Below are positions 15,048 to 21,567 of a stretch of 21,567 bases of DNA, in pieces (the stretch's first letter is position 1; the number at the start of each line of letters is the position of its first letter). Under the pieces are notes generated by a model. The model saw only the letters and a program-made list of their open reading frames with translations. It was not told the DNA's origin and made no database searches. A program made the position numbers and the translations under genes. Source of the stretch: Bog-756 sp036513075 (GTDB lineage Bacteria > Actinomycetota > Acidimicrobiia > Acidimicrobiales > RAAP-2); contig DATBZS010000060.1 of assembly GCA_036513075.1 (NCBI GenBank), forward strand, positions 1 through 21,567, given 5' to 3'.

Positions 15048-16298
15048 ATGGCCCAGCAGACAGAAACCGGCCCGAGCACGCATCCCGGTGTCGGCGTGAC
15101 CGGCAACCGCATCTCGGCCCGGATTGCCGCCGTCTCGCCTTCGGCCACCCTGGCCGTCGACGCCAAGGCCAAGGCCCTCCAGGCTCAGGGCGAGAGCGTC
15201 ATCGGTTTCGGCGCCGGTGAGCCGGACTTCCCCACGCCCGAAGCCGTGGTGGACGCAGCCATAGCTGCCTGCCGCGACCCGAAGAACCACCGCTATACGC
15301 CGACGGCCGGGCTGCCCGAGCTGCGCGAGGCCATCGCCACGAAGACCGCCCGCGACTCCGGGCTCGAGGTGACCGCCTCCCAGGTCCTCGTGACCAACGG
15401 GGGCAAGCAGGCGGTGGCCAACGCCTTCGCCGTCTTGTGTGACCCGGGGGACGAGGTTCTGGTACCCGCCCCGTACTGGACGACCTATCCCGAGTCGATC
15501 GCCCTGGCCGGGGGCGTCCCGGTGGTGGTGCCCACCGACGCGGCCAGCGGGTTCCGGGTCACCGTCGAGCAGCTCGAATCGGCCCGCACCCCCCGCACCA
15601 AGGTCCTGTTGTTCGTCTCGCCGTCGAACCCGACCGGTGCGGTCTACCCGAAGGGGGAGATCGAGGCGCTCGGGCGCTGGGCCGCCGATCACGGTATCTG
15701 GGTGGTCACCGACGAGATCTACGAGCACCTGGTCTACGGCGGCGCCGAGTTCCATTCCATGCCGGCCCTGGTTCCCGAGCTGGCCGACCGGTGGATCGTG
15801 GTCAACGGCGTGGCCAAGACCTACGCCATGACGGGCTGGCGGGTCGGATGGATGCTGGGACCGGCCGACGTCATCACCGCGGCCACCAACCTGCAGTCCC
15901 ACGAGACGTCCAATGTTGCCAACGTGTCCCAGCGCGCTGCGTTGGCCGCCGTGTCCGGCGACCTGGAGGCGGTAGCCATGATGCGGACCGCATTCGACCG
16001 TCGGCGCCTCACCATCCACCGGATGCTCAACGAGATCGACGGGGTCGAGTGCCTGCTGCCCGAGGGGGCGTTCTACGCCTTCCCGTCGGTGAGTGGCCTC
16101 TACGGCAGAGAGTTGCGGGGCCGCACGTGTACGACGAGCACCGAGCTGGCCGAGCTGGCCATCGAGGAGGCCAAGGTGGCAGTGGTACCGGGCGAGGCGT
16201 TCGGCTCGCCCGGCTACTTCCGGATGTCCTACGCGCTGGGCGAAGACGACCTGGTGGAGGGTGTCACCCGCCTGGCCAACCTGTTCGGCGCCGGCTGA
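15048..16298 (+). CDS. Aspartate aminotransferase-like class I/II aminotransferase
   Basis: A 416-residue fold-type I PLP aminotransferase of the aspartate aminotransferase (Ib) subgroup. It probably interconverts aspartate/2-oxoglutarate and oxaloacetate/glutamate. Visible signatures: FGAGEPDFPTP near the N-terminus, RYTPTAGLPELREAI, VTNGGKQAV, SPSNPTGAVY, VTDEIYEHLVY, and the PLP lysine Lys257 in NGVAKTYAMTGWRVGW. The substrate arginine region is in SPGYFRMSYAL near the end. Related enzymes also use prephenate or other amino acids, so specificity is inferred. The ATG at 15048 (MAQQTETG) is taken because upstream codons overlap serC; the frame itself is open from 14952. Confidence 0.92.
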   Translation: MAQQTETGPSTHPGVGVTGNRISARIAAVSPSATLAVDAKAKALQAQGESVIGFGAGEPDFPTPEAVVDAAIAACRDPKNHRYTPTAGLPELREAIATKTARDSGLEVTASQVLVTNGGKQAVANAFAVLCDPGDEVLVPAPYWTTYPESIALAGGVPVVVPTDAASGFRVTVEQLESARTPRTKVLLFVSPSNPTGAVYPKGEIEALGRWAADHGIWVVTDEIYEHLVYGGAEFHSMPALVPELADRWIVVNGVAKTYAMTGWRVGWMLGPADVITAATNLQSHETSNVANVSQRAALAAVSGDLEAVAMMRTAFDRRRLTIHRMLNEIDGVECLLPEGAFYAFPSVSGLYGRELRGRTCTTSTELAELAIEEAKVAVVPGEAFGSPGYFRMSYALGEDDLVEGVTRLANLFGAG

Positions 16299-16302
16299 CC
16301 GG

Positions 16303-16320
16303 CCCGGTTGGCCGACCGGG
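16303..16320 (+). terminator. Possible hairpin after the aminotransferase gene
   Basis: CCCGGT (16303-16308) pairs with ACCGGG (16315-16320), starting 5 nt after the stop codon. A second small stem, GGGGC-agga-GCCCC, lies near 16383-16396. Neither has a T-tract, so termination is only suggested. Confidence 0.3.
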
Positions 16321-16424
16321 ACCCCGGACGGTCATGCTGGTGGCGCCGACATCGGCCGGCCGGACGTGGTTCGGGACGACCCGGGGCAGGAGCCCCCCAG
16401 GGCGACCCCGGCCCCCGACGGCAA

Positions 16425-16456
16425 ACGATCTCTAGTTGAAACGACCTCTAATTGAA
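16425..16456 (+). repeat. Two tandem 16-bp repeats before serA
   Basis: ACGATCTCTAGTTGAA (16425-16440) is followed directly by ACGACCTCTAATTGAA (16441-16456), 14 of 16 identical. The second copy contains TCTAAT, a 5/6 match to the -10 consensus, and ends at the ribosome site. The block is AT-richer than its surroundings. It could be a duplicated operator or a doubled -10. Confidence 0.8.
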
Positions 16457-16465
16457 GGGAACACC

Positions 16466-18031
16466 ATGGGTAAGGTCCTCGTCACCGAAAAGCTGGCCCA
16501 GCCGGGCCTCGATCTCATGGCCGCGGCCGGCCACGAGGTGGACGTGCGACTCGGTCTCTCGCCCGAGGAGCTCGTGCAGGCCATCGCCGGGGCCAACGCC
16601 CTGGTCATCCGCTCGGCGACCACGGTGACCGCCGAGGTGTTGGCGGCCGGCACCGATCTGGTCGTGGTCGGTCGCGCCGGTATCGGCCTCGACAACGTCG
16701 ACGTGGCCGCCGCCACCGAGCGCGGGGTGATGGTGGTCAATGCCCCGCAGTCCAATATCCTGTCCGCCGCCGAGCAGGCCATGGCCCTCCTTCTGGCCCA
16801 GGCGCGCAACATCCCCCAGGCCCATGCCGCGCTGGTGGCGGGCAAGTGGGAGCGCTCCAAGTGGGAGGGCGTCGAGCTGCACGGCAAGACCCTGGGCGTG
16901 GTCGGCCTCGGTCGGGTCGGTGCCCTGGTGGCCCAGCGGGCCCTGGCATTCGGGATGCGCCTGGTCGCCTACGACCCCTTCATCTCCACTGAGCGAGCCC
17001 GAAGCATGGGCGTGGAGCTGATGGACCTCGAGCAGCTGATGGCTGAGTCCGACTTCGTCACCGTGCACCTCCCCAAGAACAAGGAGACCCTGGGACTGAT
17101 TGGGGCCGACATGCTGGCCAAGGCCAAACCGGGACTTCGGATCATCAACACCGCCCGGGGCGGCATTGTCGACGAGAACGCCTTGGCCGAGGCCATCCGC
17201 GGCGGCCAGGTCCAGGGCGCCGGCCTCGACGTGTTCGCCAAGGAGCCGACCACCGAGTCGCCGCTCTTCGAGCTCCCCTCGGTTGTGGTCGCACCCCACC
17301 TCGGGGCGTCGACCGTGGAGGCCCAGGACAAGGCCGGGGTGACGATCGCCGAGCAGGTGATCCTGGCCCTGGCCGGAGACTTCGTCCCGTTCGCCGTCAA
17401 CGTCAACGCCACCGATGTGTCCGAGACGGTTCGCCCGTTCATGGGACTGGCCGAGCAACTCGGCCGCATCCTCTCGTGCCTCGAAGACGGCCTGCCCGAC
17501 GCGCTGGAGATCGAGTACCAAGGAGGCCTGGCCGGAGCGGGCACGGGGATCCTCACCCTGTCGATCCTGAAGGGCCTGTTCGCCGAGGGCACCGCCGAGC
17601 CGGTGTCCTACGTCAACGCACCACAGCTCGCCGCCGAACGTGGGCTCGAGGTCCGAGAGGTCTCCACGGTCACCGCGCACGACTTCGTCAACCTGATCAC
17701 GCTCCGCAGCGGTTCCCACTCCGTTGCCGGGACCCTCGCCGGGACCCGGTCGGAGTCCCGGCTGGTCATGATGGACGACCACACTGTCGAGGTACCACCC
17801 GCCCCCCACATGGTGGTGGTGCGCAACGACGACCGTCCGGGCATGATCGGCGTGGTGGGGACCATCCTGGGTGACGCCGACGTGTCGATCTCGTCGATGG
17901 CCGTGGGCCCCTCGGCGACCGGCAACACCGCCCTGATGGTGCTGTCCACCGACGGGGAGATTCCCGACGGCGCCCTGGTCCAGCTGCGCGAGGCGGAGGG
18001 CATCAGCGACGTCCACACCGTCCGGACCTGA
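16466..18031 (+). CDS. serA: D-3-phosphoglycerate dehydrogenase (long, ACT-containing)
   Basis: A 521-residue enzyme oxidising 3-phosphoglycerate to 3-phosphohydroxypyruvate, the first step of serine synthesis. Substrate-domain motif GRAGIGLDNVDVAAAT is at about 70-85. NAD-binding GLGRVGALVA is at about 146. NTARGGIVDENALAEA is near 228 with the catalytic Arg, and the His is in APHLGAST near 277. After residue ~310 comes the intervening (ASB) domain, then a C-terminal ACT domain from about 446 (VVVRNDDRPGMIGVVG). This is the long form, as in mycobacteria, where serine acts through the C-terminal domains. ATG 16466 has a GAAGGGA ribosome site. It pairs functionally with serC, which lies 1.4 kb away on the other strand. 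Confidence 0.96.
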   Translation: MGKVLVTEKLAQPGLDLMAAAGHEVDVRLGLSPEELVQAIAGANALVIRSATTVTAEVLAAGTDLVVVGRAGIGLDNVDVAAATERGVMVVNAPQSNILSAAEQAMALLLAQARNIPQAHAALVAGKWERSKWEGVELHGKTLGVVGLGRVGALVAQRALAFGMRLVAYDPFISTERARSMGVELMDLEQLMAESDFVTVHLPKNKETLGLIGADMLAKAKPGLRIINTARGGIVDENALAEAIRGGQVQGAGLDVFAKEPTTESPLFELPSVVVAPHLGASTVEAQDKAGVTIAEQVILALAGDFVPFAVNVNATDVSETVRPFMGLAEQLGRILSCLEDGLPDALEIEYQGGLAGAGTGILTLSILKGLFAEGTAEPVSYVNAPQLAAERGLEVREVSTVTAHDFVNLITLRSGSHSVAGTLAGTRSESRLVMMDDHTVEVPPAPHMVVVRNDDRPGMIGVVGTILGDADVSISSMAVGPSATGNTALMVLSTDGEIPDGALVQLREAEGISDVHTVRT

Positions 18032-18047
18032 GCAGGCGACGGGGCCG

Positions 18048-18410
18048 ATGCCGGAGGTGGAGGAGCCGGTCGGAAGTTCGGAGCCGATCTTCGCCGCGGG
18101 CCAGGTGGTGACCGTGTTCCGGTCGAAACGCCGGGAGGGGACCGAGGATGCCTACGGTCCGTTGGCCGACGCCATGCTGGAGGCGGCCCAGTCCGTGCCC
18201 GGTTTCGTCGACTTCACCACCTTTGTGGCGGCTGATGGCGAGCGGGTCTCGCTGGTCACGTTCGACTCCCCCGAGTCCCATGCCGCCTGGCGGGACGACC
18301 CGCGCCACTTGGACGCCCAGCAACAGGGGCGGGACCAGCTGTACGACGGGTACTCGGTGCAGGTGGCCCGGTGCACGTCAGCCACCCGCTGGAGCCGTAC
18401 GGCCGACTGA
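18048..18410 (+). CDS. Antibiotic biosynthesis monooxygenase (ABM)-domain protein
   Basis: A 120-residue protein with one ABM/dimeric ferredoxin-like fold. Residues 18-90 show VVTVFRSKRREG, a helix ADAMLEAAQSVPGF, FTTFVAADGERVSLVTFDSPE and SHAAWRDDPRHLDAQQQGR, the usual beta-alpha-beta-beta layout. Such small proteins act as monooxygenases, haem-degrading enzymes or structural dimers, and no substrate can be assigned. It starts 16 nt after serA without its own -10 and is probably in the same transcript. Confidence 0.75.
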   Translation: MPEVEEPVGSSEPIFAAGQVVTVFRSKRREGTEDAYGPLADAMLEAAQSVPGFVDFTTFVAADGERVSLVTFDSPESHAAWRDDPRHLDAQQQGRDQLYDGYSVQVARCTSATRWSRTAD

Positions 18411-18468
18411 CCGGCCAGGTGTACGGCCCCCGCACCGACCGACCCGTCGACCGTTTCGCCGTGTGCAT

Positions 18469-18645
18469 TCAGGCCGGCCGGGTGTCCTTTACGGGGACTG
18501 GAGGCCACGTGTCGCCACCGATGACCGGCACGATGGCGGTTCCGGAGCTGGCGTTGCGGGACGTCCGGCGAACCACGAGGGCGATGCCCGCTGCTGCCGA
18601 GGCGAGCACCGCGATCCGTCGGAGGCGATGGGAGGAACGCTGCAC
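18469..18645 (-). CDS. Small membrane-anchored protein, 58 residues, leaderless
   Basis: GTG at 18645 opens a 58-residue frame: a basic start (MQRSSHRLRR), one hydrophobic segment (IAVLASAAAGIALVV, about residues 11-25), RRTSRN, then a Ser/Val linker and the tail IGGDTWPPVPVKDTRPA. The layout is N-in, C-out or a signal anchor. TAGGGT lies exactly 6 nt before the GTG, matching other starts in this window; this is the main evidence that it is real. The frame is short and nested between an ABM gene (convergent) and a gene-poor stretch. A WPPVP-type tail after a single membrane segment is something I recall from small actinobacterial proteins, but I cannot name a family. Function unknown. Confidence 0.65.
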   Translation of the reverse strand: MQRSSHRLRRIAVLASAAAGIALVVRRTSRNASSGTAIVPVIGGDTWPPVPVKDTRPA

Positions 18646-18651
18646 GCCCCC

Positions 18652-18657
18652 ACCCTA
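18652..18657 (-). promoter_or_regulatory. Leaderless -10 (TAGGGT) for the 58-residue gene
   Basis: TAGGGT, six bases (gggggc), then GTG at 18645 on the minus strand. Confidence 0.55.
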
Positions 18658-19110
18658 ACGGCAGTCTCACAGTCGTCGGCAGGCCCGCGACTTCACCCTG
18701 ACCATCAGCTGAGGTCGCACCGCAACAGTTGTGCCCAACTCTTCGAAGGGGGAAATGCTGCCCGGGACCGTGCGGCGGCACGGCGCCTGCCCGTTCCGCG
18801 GGCTTTGTTGGTCCATCACGACGCAAGTGAGTGAAACATCAGGCGAGTCATCGGATGGCAGGCCAGGAGTCCGGGTGCAGTGCGGACGGTCCCCGAGACT
18901 CTGGAACCCCACGGGGGTCGGGCTGGGGCACCGTACCTGAGGGATGCACCGGTTCTCTCCTGGGCGCCGCCATGATGTCGCCGACCTACCGGATTCGACC
19001 GAGCCGCTCCCGCAATCGCAGTACCCACCGGTGGCCATTGACCATTGGCCACCAGAGTCCTGGTGTCGCCACCGGATCAAGTCTTTCCGGGACGATCCCG
19101 ACACCCGTCC
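18658..19110. other. About 450 bp without a recognisable gene
   Basis: No frame here has family-like sequence. The longest (18667-19113, minus) is Arg/Pro/Ser-rich with scattered cysteines and looks like chance. The one visible structure is GGTGGCCA-8 nt-TGGCCACC (19030-19053). No tRNA or terminator was found. It may be degraded sequence next to the insertion element. Confidence 0.5.
19030..19053. repeat. Inverted repeat, 8-bp arms
   Basis: GGTGGCCA (19030-19037) and TGGCCACC (19046-19053), with 8 nt between, 57 bp left of the insertion-sequence end. Role unknown. Confidence 0.5.
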
Positions 19111-19121
19111 CACTTAGGGGA

Positions 19122-19979
19122 TCAGCGGATAGGGCGTGAATCCGGACTCCAACGATTGCGCCAGTCGATGAGTTTCGCAGTGATCAACAGGGCGGTGACC
19201 AGGCAGAGCTGAGCGTGGCGGTGCTTCGTCCGGCGATCCGTATTCCGTCGGAGTTGGCCGTAGTTGCTGAGCCAGGAGTTGGTGCCCTCGACCACCCACC
19301 GCAATCCGAGCTGGAGGGGCTTCTTCACCGTCTTGTCTTCCCCGGGCTGTGATCGCCGTTGGATGTTCAAGTCGGTGAGCCCGACGTCGTTGAGCTGTGC
19401 GCGGATGCGGGGGTAGTCGTAGCCCCGGTCGAGGTGGATCGTCTCGATGTCGCGCAACAGCCCGTCGCGGTCGACGTCATCGAGCGTCGGGCCGAGGAGC
19501 TTCACATCATTGCGGTTGGCGCCATCGATGGCCCACCCGATGGGGATGCCGTTGGCATCGGTGGCAATCGACCACTTCCAACCGAGTTTCGCCCGGTCAG
19601 TGGGGTTGGGACCGGTTCCTTCGCCTCCGCAGGGTGCCTTGTGGAGCGAGCCGTCGACGGCCACTTCGGTGAGGTCCAAGCCGATGATGCGGTCGTAAGC
19701 GTGCAGGGCGTGGGCATGCAACCGGTCGAAGACTCCGGCCGCCACCCACTCATCGCGTCGGGCCCGAAGGGTGGTGTCGGAGACCTGGAAGTCAAGGAGT
19801 GCTTCGACGGTCACCCACGAGCAGCCGGTCACCAGGCGAATCAGGATCCCCCGGAAGCAGAGTCGATCCGAGACCCGTGGACGGTGACATCCCAGGGGGT
19901 GGGTCCTTGGTGGTGGCGGGATCAGGGGCTCGGTTGCCGTCCAGACGGCATCAAACACTTCGGGCTCGAGTGCGCGCAT
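19122..19979 (-). CDS. IS5-family DDE transposase
   Basis: A 285-residue transposase. It has an N-terminal domain of the DUF4096 kind (EPEVFDAVWTATEPLIPPPP, then CFRGILIRLVTGCSW). The DDE residues are in VAVDGSLHKAP, HLDRGYDYP and WVVEGTNSWLSNYGQLRRNTDR, so all three acids are present and the enzyme may be active. The final RR...TDRR pattern is typical of IS5. ATG 19979 is preferred because GGAGG lies 11 nt upstream (19991-19995). A GTG at 20066 adds 29 residues with no family likeness and would put a long hairpin inside the gene. Confidence 0.88.
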   Translation of the reverse strand: MRALEPEVFDAVWTATEPLIPPPPRTHPLGCHRPRVSDRLCFRGILIRLVTGCSWVTVEALLDFQVSDTTLRARRDEWVAAGVFDRLHAHALHAYDRIIGLDLTEVAVDGSLHKAPCGGEGTGPNPTDRAKLGWKWSIATDANGIPIGWAIDGANRNDVKLLGPTLDDVDRDGLLRDIETIHLDRGYDYPRIRAQLNDVGLTDLNIQRRSQPGEDKTVKKPLQLGLRWVVEGTNSWLSNYGQLRRNTDRRTKHRHAQLCLVTALLITAKLIDWRNRWSPDSRPIR

Positions 19980-20001
19980 GATAATGAGGTCCTCCACTTG
20001 G

Positions 20002-20051
20002 TCGTCGGGTGTTGGGTCGCACTCGGGATAAAACCCGAGCCAACACGACGA
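20002..20051 (-). promoter_or_regulatory. Long hairpin before the transposase ribosome site
   Basis: Nested arms pair: 20002-20006 with 20047-20051, 20009-20015 with 20040-20046, and 20022-20027 with 20034-20039 around a 6-nt A/T loop. That gives 18 pairs with one 2-nt and one 6-nt bulge. The stem ends 6 nt before the GGAGG. It may limit transposase expression, as hairpins do in some other insertion sequences. Confidence 0.6.
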
Positions 20052-20127
20052 CCGGTGGATGGTCACCTATCCGCGCGGCCCCTTACTCCTGACGGTCCCG
20101 ATTTCGTGCCGGAACGTCCCCAAAGTG

Positions 20128-20314
20128 TAGGGCGCGTCACGTCCAGGTAACCCGGAAGTTATCTCTCTGTGTCAGGCCCTGATTTCGATTGACTTGCCTG
20201 TCGCGCCATGAAAGAACACTAGGGAAAGTCAACAAGCGATAGCCGCAACGGGTGCTCGCCCTGGGTCCCGATCGTTGCTGCAGCCCCTCCCCCAACGCCA
20301 AGGAGTCGCCCCTC
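20128..20314 (+). promoter_or_regulatory. Upstream region of the secreted Ig-protein gene
   Basis: TTGACT at 20189-20194 could be a -35, but no good -10 follows at 16-18 bp. Between it and the gene, GCAACG (20245-20250) pairs with CGTTGC (20273-20278) around a G/C-rich internal part, so the leader is probably structured. A strong ribosome site AAGGAG (20300-20305) lies 9 nt before the ATG. The segment with AGGGAAAG and CCGCAACGG hints at a riboswitch-like RNA, but it fits none I know. Confidence 0.4.
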
Positions 20315-21567
20315 ATGTTCTCACGCCGAACCTCGCAAGCCTTAGCCGTACTCTCCTCCGCGGTCATCTGCGCCGTGGGATCCCTCGCGTTCGTCGATGT
20401 CGGCATCGCCGCCGCCGGTACCGGGCCCGGGGCGTCGGGTAACACCATCACCAATGCCGCCCAGGCGCAGACGCCGTTCAGCGCGGGTGCCTTCGACAGC
20501 GGCCAGCCCATCGACGTAGCCGTCCCGGCGAATTCCGTGTTGACGCCCGGCGCCACGATCTTCATCCTCGAGTGCGCTGCCCCTCACGGTGTCGACCCAA
20601 CCACTATCAACAGCTGCGACGGCAATACCGGCTACGGCGGAGGGACCGTCACTGTCAACAGCGACGGCTCGATCGACGTAATCAACAGTTCGACGGACTC
20701 GGGCGATGCCTACACCGTCTACGCCCTCCCGGACCACTACGCCTTGAGGGAGAGCCCCTCCACCACTCCCAAGTGTGGCCTCGGCTCGGCCAACGAGTGC
20801 GTCCTCTACATCGGCCAGGGCGGCGGCAACGATATCGGCCTTGCGGCTCCCCACTTCTTCTCTCAAGCCTTCCAGGTCCACACCGACCCCACCGACTCGG
20901 GCAACTTCAACCCCGGTGACGGCACCTTCCCGGCAGACGCGGCCCCCGCCATCACCTCCGCGGCCAGCTACTCCTTCACCCACGGCACCTCGCCGAGCTT
21001 CACGGTGACAGCCACGGGCTACCCGGCCCCGACCTTCAGTGACAGCACCGGCTCGCTGGACGGGCTGACCCTCAACGCCACCACCGGCGTGCTCTCGGGG
21101 ACCCCGACGACGACGGGCACCTTCACCAGCACCATCACCGCCTCCAACGGAGTGGGCTCACCGGCCACCCAGGCGTTCAGCCTGACGGTGAACTCGTCGA
21201 GTATCGCCCCCGCCATCACTTCGGGCAATGCCACCACCTTCACGGTCGGCACGGCCGGCACCTTCACGGTCACGGCAACCGGCAGCCCGGCCCCGACCTT
21301 CTCTAAGACGGGAAGTCTGCCCAGTGGTGTGACCCTCAACTCGACCACCGGTGTGCTGTCCGGCACCCCAGGAGCCGGCACCGCGGGCTCGTACCCGATC
21401 ACCATCACCGCGGCCAACGGAGTACAGCCGAACGCAACCCAGAGCTTCACGTTGACCGTCACTGGTTCACAGAACACGACGATCACCTGTGCGGTCGCCG
21501 GATCGACGACCTTCGCCAGTCCGGGGCTGTCGTACGGTGGGGCGCTCAGCTCCAACACGACGGTGAA
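20315..21567 (+). CDS. Secreted Ig-repeat surface protein, 3' end missing
   Basis: A frame of 417 codons is open to the right edge. The signal peptide is MFSRRTSQALAVLSSAVICA plus further hydrophobic residues, with likely cleavage near GIAAAG (about residue 34). Residues ~45-205 form a beta-rich domain with paired cysteines (ILECAAP, NSCDGN, PKCGLG, NECVLYIGQGG) and a PHFFSQAFQVH strand. It resembles neocarzinostatin-like domains, but this is only an impression. Two Ig-like (He_PIG-type) repeats follow, at 20945-21208 and from 21209. Both carry TVTATG-PAPTF, then T-LN-TTGVLSGTP, then ITA-NGV. More repeats probably lie beyond the window. Role: cell surface or extracellular, probably binding. 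ATG 20315 is fixed by AAGGAG. Confidence 0.8.
   Translation, partial: MFSRRTSQALAVLSSAVICAVGSLAFVDVGIAAAGTGPGASGNTITNAAQAQTPFSAGAFDSGQPIDVAVPANSVLTPGATIFILECAAPHGVDPTTINSCDGNTGYGGGTVTVNSDGSIDVINSSTDSGDAYTVYALPDHYALRESPSTTPKCGLGSANECVLYIGQGGGNDIGLAAPHFFSQAFQVHTDPTDSGNFNPGDGTFPADAAPAITSAASYSFTHGTSPSFTVTATGYPAPTFSDSTGSLDGLTLNATTGVLSGTPTTTGTFTSTITASNGVGSPATQAFSLTVNSSSIAPAITSGNATTFTVGTAGTFTVTATGSPAPTFSKTGSLPSGVTLNSTTGVLSGTPGAGTAGSYPITITAANGVQPNATQSFTLTVTGSQNTTITCAVAGSTTFASPGLSYGGALSSNTTV
20945..21466 (+). repeat. Two Ig-like coding repeats, about 264 bp each
   Basis: Unit A starts at 20945 and unit B at 21209, each opening with PAITS. They share TTGVLSGTP and FTVTATG blocks. Unit B ends near 21466, where a non-repeat segment with a cysteine (TITCAVAG) begins. 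Confidence 0.8.

Larger units (their letters stand above)
19111..20127 (-). mobile_element. IS5-family insertion sequence, about 1.02 kb
   Basis: The ends are an imperfect terminal inverted repeat: CACTTAGGGGA (19111-19121) against CACTTTGGGGA read inward from 20127 (20117-20127), 10 of 11 identical. The transposase stop codon abuts the left end. Length and single-gene design fit the IS5 family. Flanks (gtcc and tagg) do not form a target duplication, so the exact outer bases are uncertain or the insertion is old. It sits between the gene-poor stretch and the secreted Ig-protein gene. Confidence 0.75.

Noticed and set aside
16448..18016. 522-codon minus-strand frame opposite serA
   Set aside because: His/Gly/Asp-rich shadow without any motif.
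18371..18658. 95-codon plus-strand frame after the ABM gene
   Set aside because: No ribosome site or family likeness. The opposite strand holds the better-supported 58-residue gene.
18995..19005. GGTCGAATCC-like T-loop on the minus strand, possible tRNA
   Set aside because: No acceptor, anticodon or D-arm pairing could be built around it.
18667..19113. 148-codon minus-strand frame in the gene-poor stretch
   Set aside because: Composition is chance-like, with no promoter, ribosome site or motif.
21019..21558. 179-codon minus-strand frame at the right edge
   Set aside because: Shadow of the Ig-repeat gene; its repeats follow the sense-strand units.

Overview
The window is GC-rich DNA from an actinobacterium. 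Three things support this: strong G/C bias at third codon positions, leaderless TANNNT-N6-start promoters, and an actinobacterial ilvB-type attenuator. The GYW...DGGVFAYG repeats in a secreted protein suggest class Acidimicrobiia, but that is inference from recalled families and no search was run.

Layout. Bases 1-2315 hold the 3' part of an S15/CocE-type hydrolase gene (+). Bases 2341-4925 form a minus-strand run: a PhyH-type Fe(II)/2-oxoglutarate dioxygenase, a DUF1543 protein, a DUF2237 protein and a nitronate monooxygenase-like flavoprotein. Bases 5176-7119 (+) encode a secreted protein with two IPT/TIG-like domains and six GYW repeats, followed by a strong GC hairpin terminator. Bases 7276-13173 carry branched-chain amino-acid synthesis: ilvD, a PNPOx-like gene, then an attenuator (15-residue leader peptide plus terminator) and the ilvB-ilvN-ilvC operon. 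Bases 13245-15028 (-) hold a lipoprotein gene and serC. serC is divergent from an aspartate aminotransferase gene (15048-16298), which is followed by serA and an ABM-domain gene. A 58-residue leaderless membrane-protein gene lies at 18469-18645 (-). Bases 18646-19110 have no recognisable gene. An apparently complete IS5-family element spans 19111-20127. A secreted Ig-repeat protein gene starts at 20315 and runs off the right edge.

Function. The core is amino-acid anabolism. IlvBN, IlvC and IlvD make the 2-oxoacid precursors of valine, leucine and isoleucine. SerA and SerC make phosphoserine, and the aminotransferase links amino groups to oxaloacetate/2-oxoglutarate. The flanks are accessory: exported hydrolase and surface proteins and a transposon.

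The most notable regulatory content is the ilv attenuator and a repeated leaderless-promoter arrangement. At least five genes have a TANNNT hexamer exactly 6 nt before ATG or GTG. This fixes several starts and exposes the 58-residue gene. I found no convincing new multi-gene system; the strongest under-described items are that small gene, the tandem repeat before serA and the hairpin before the transposase start.
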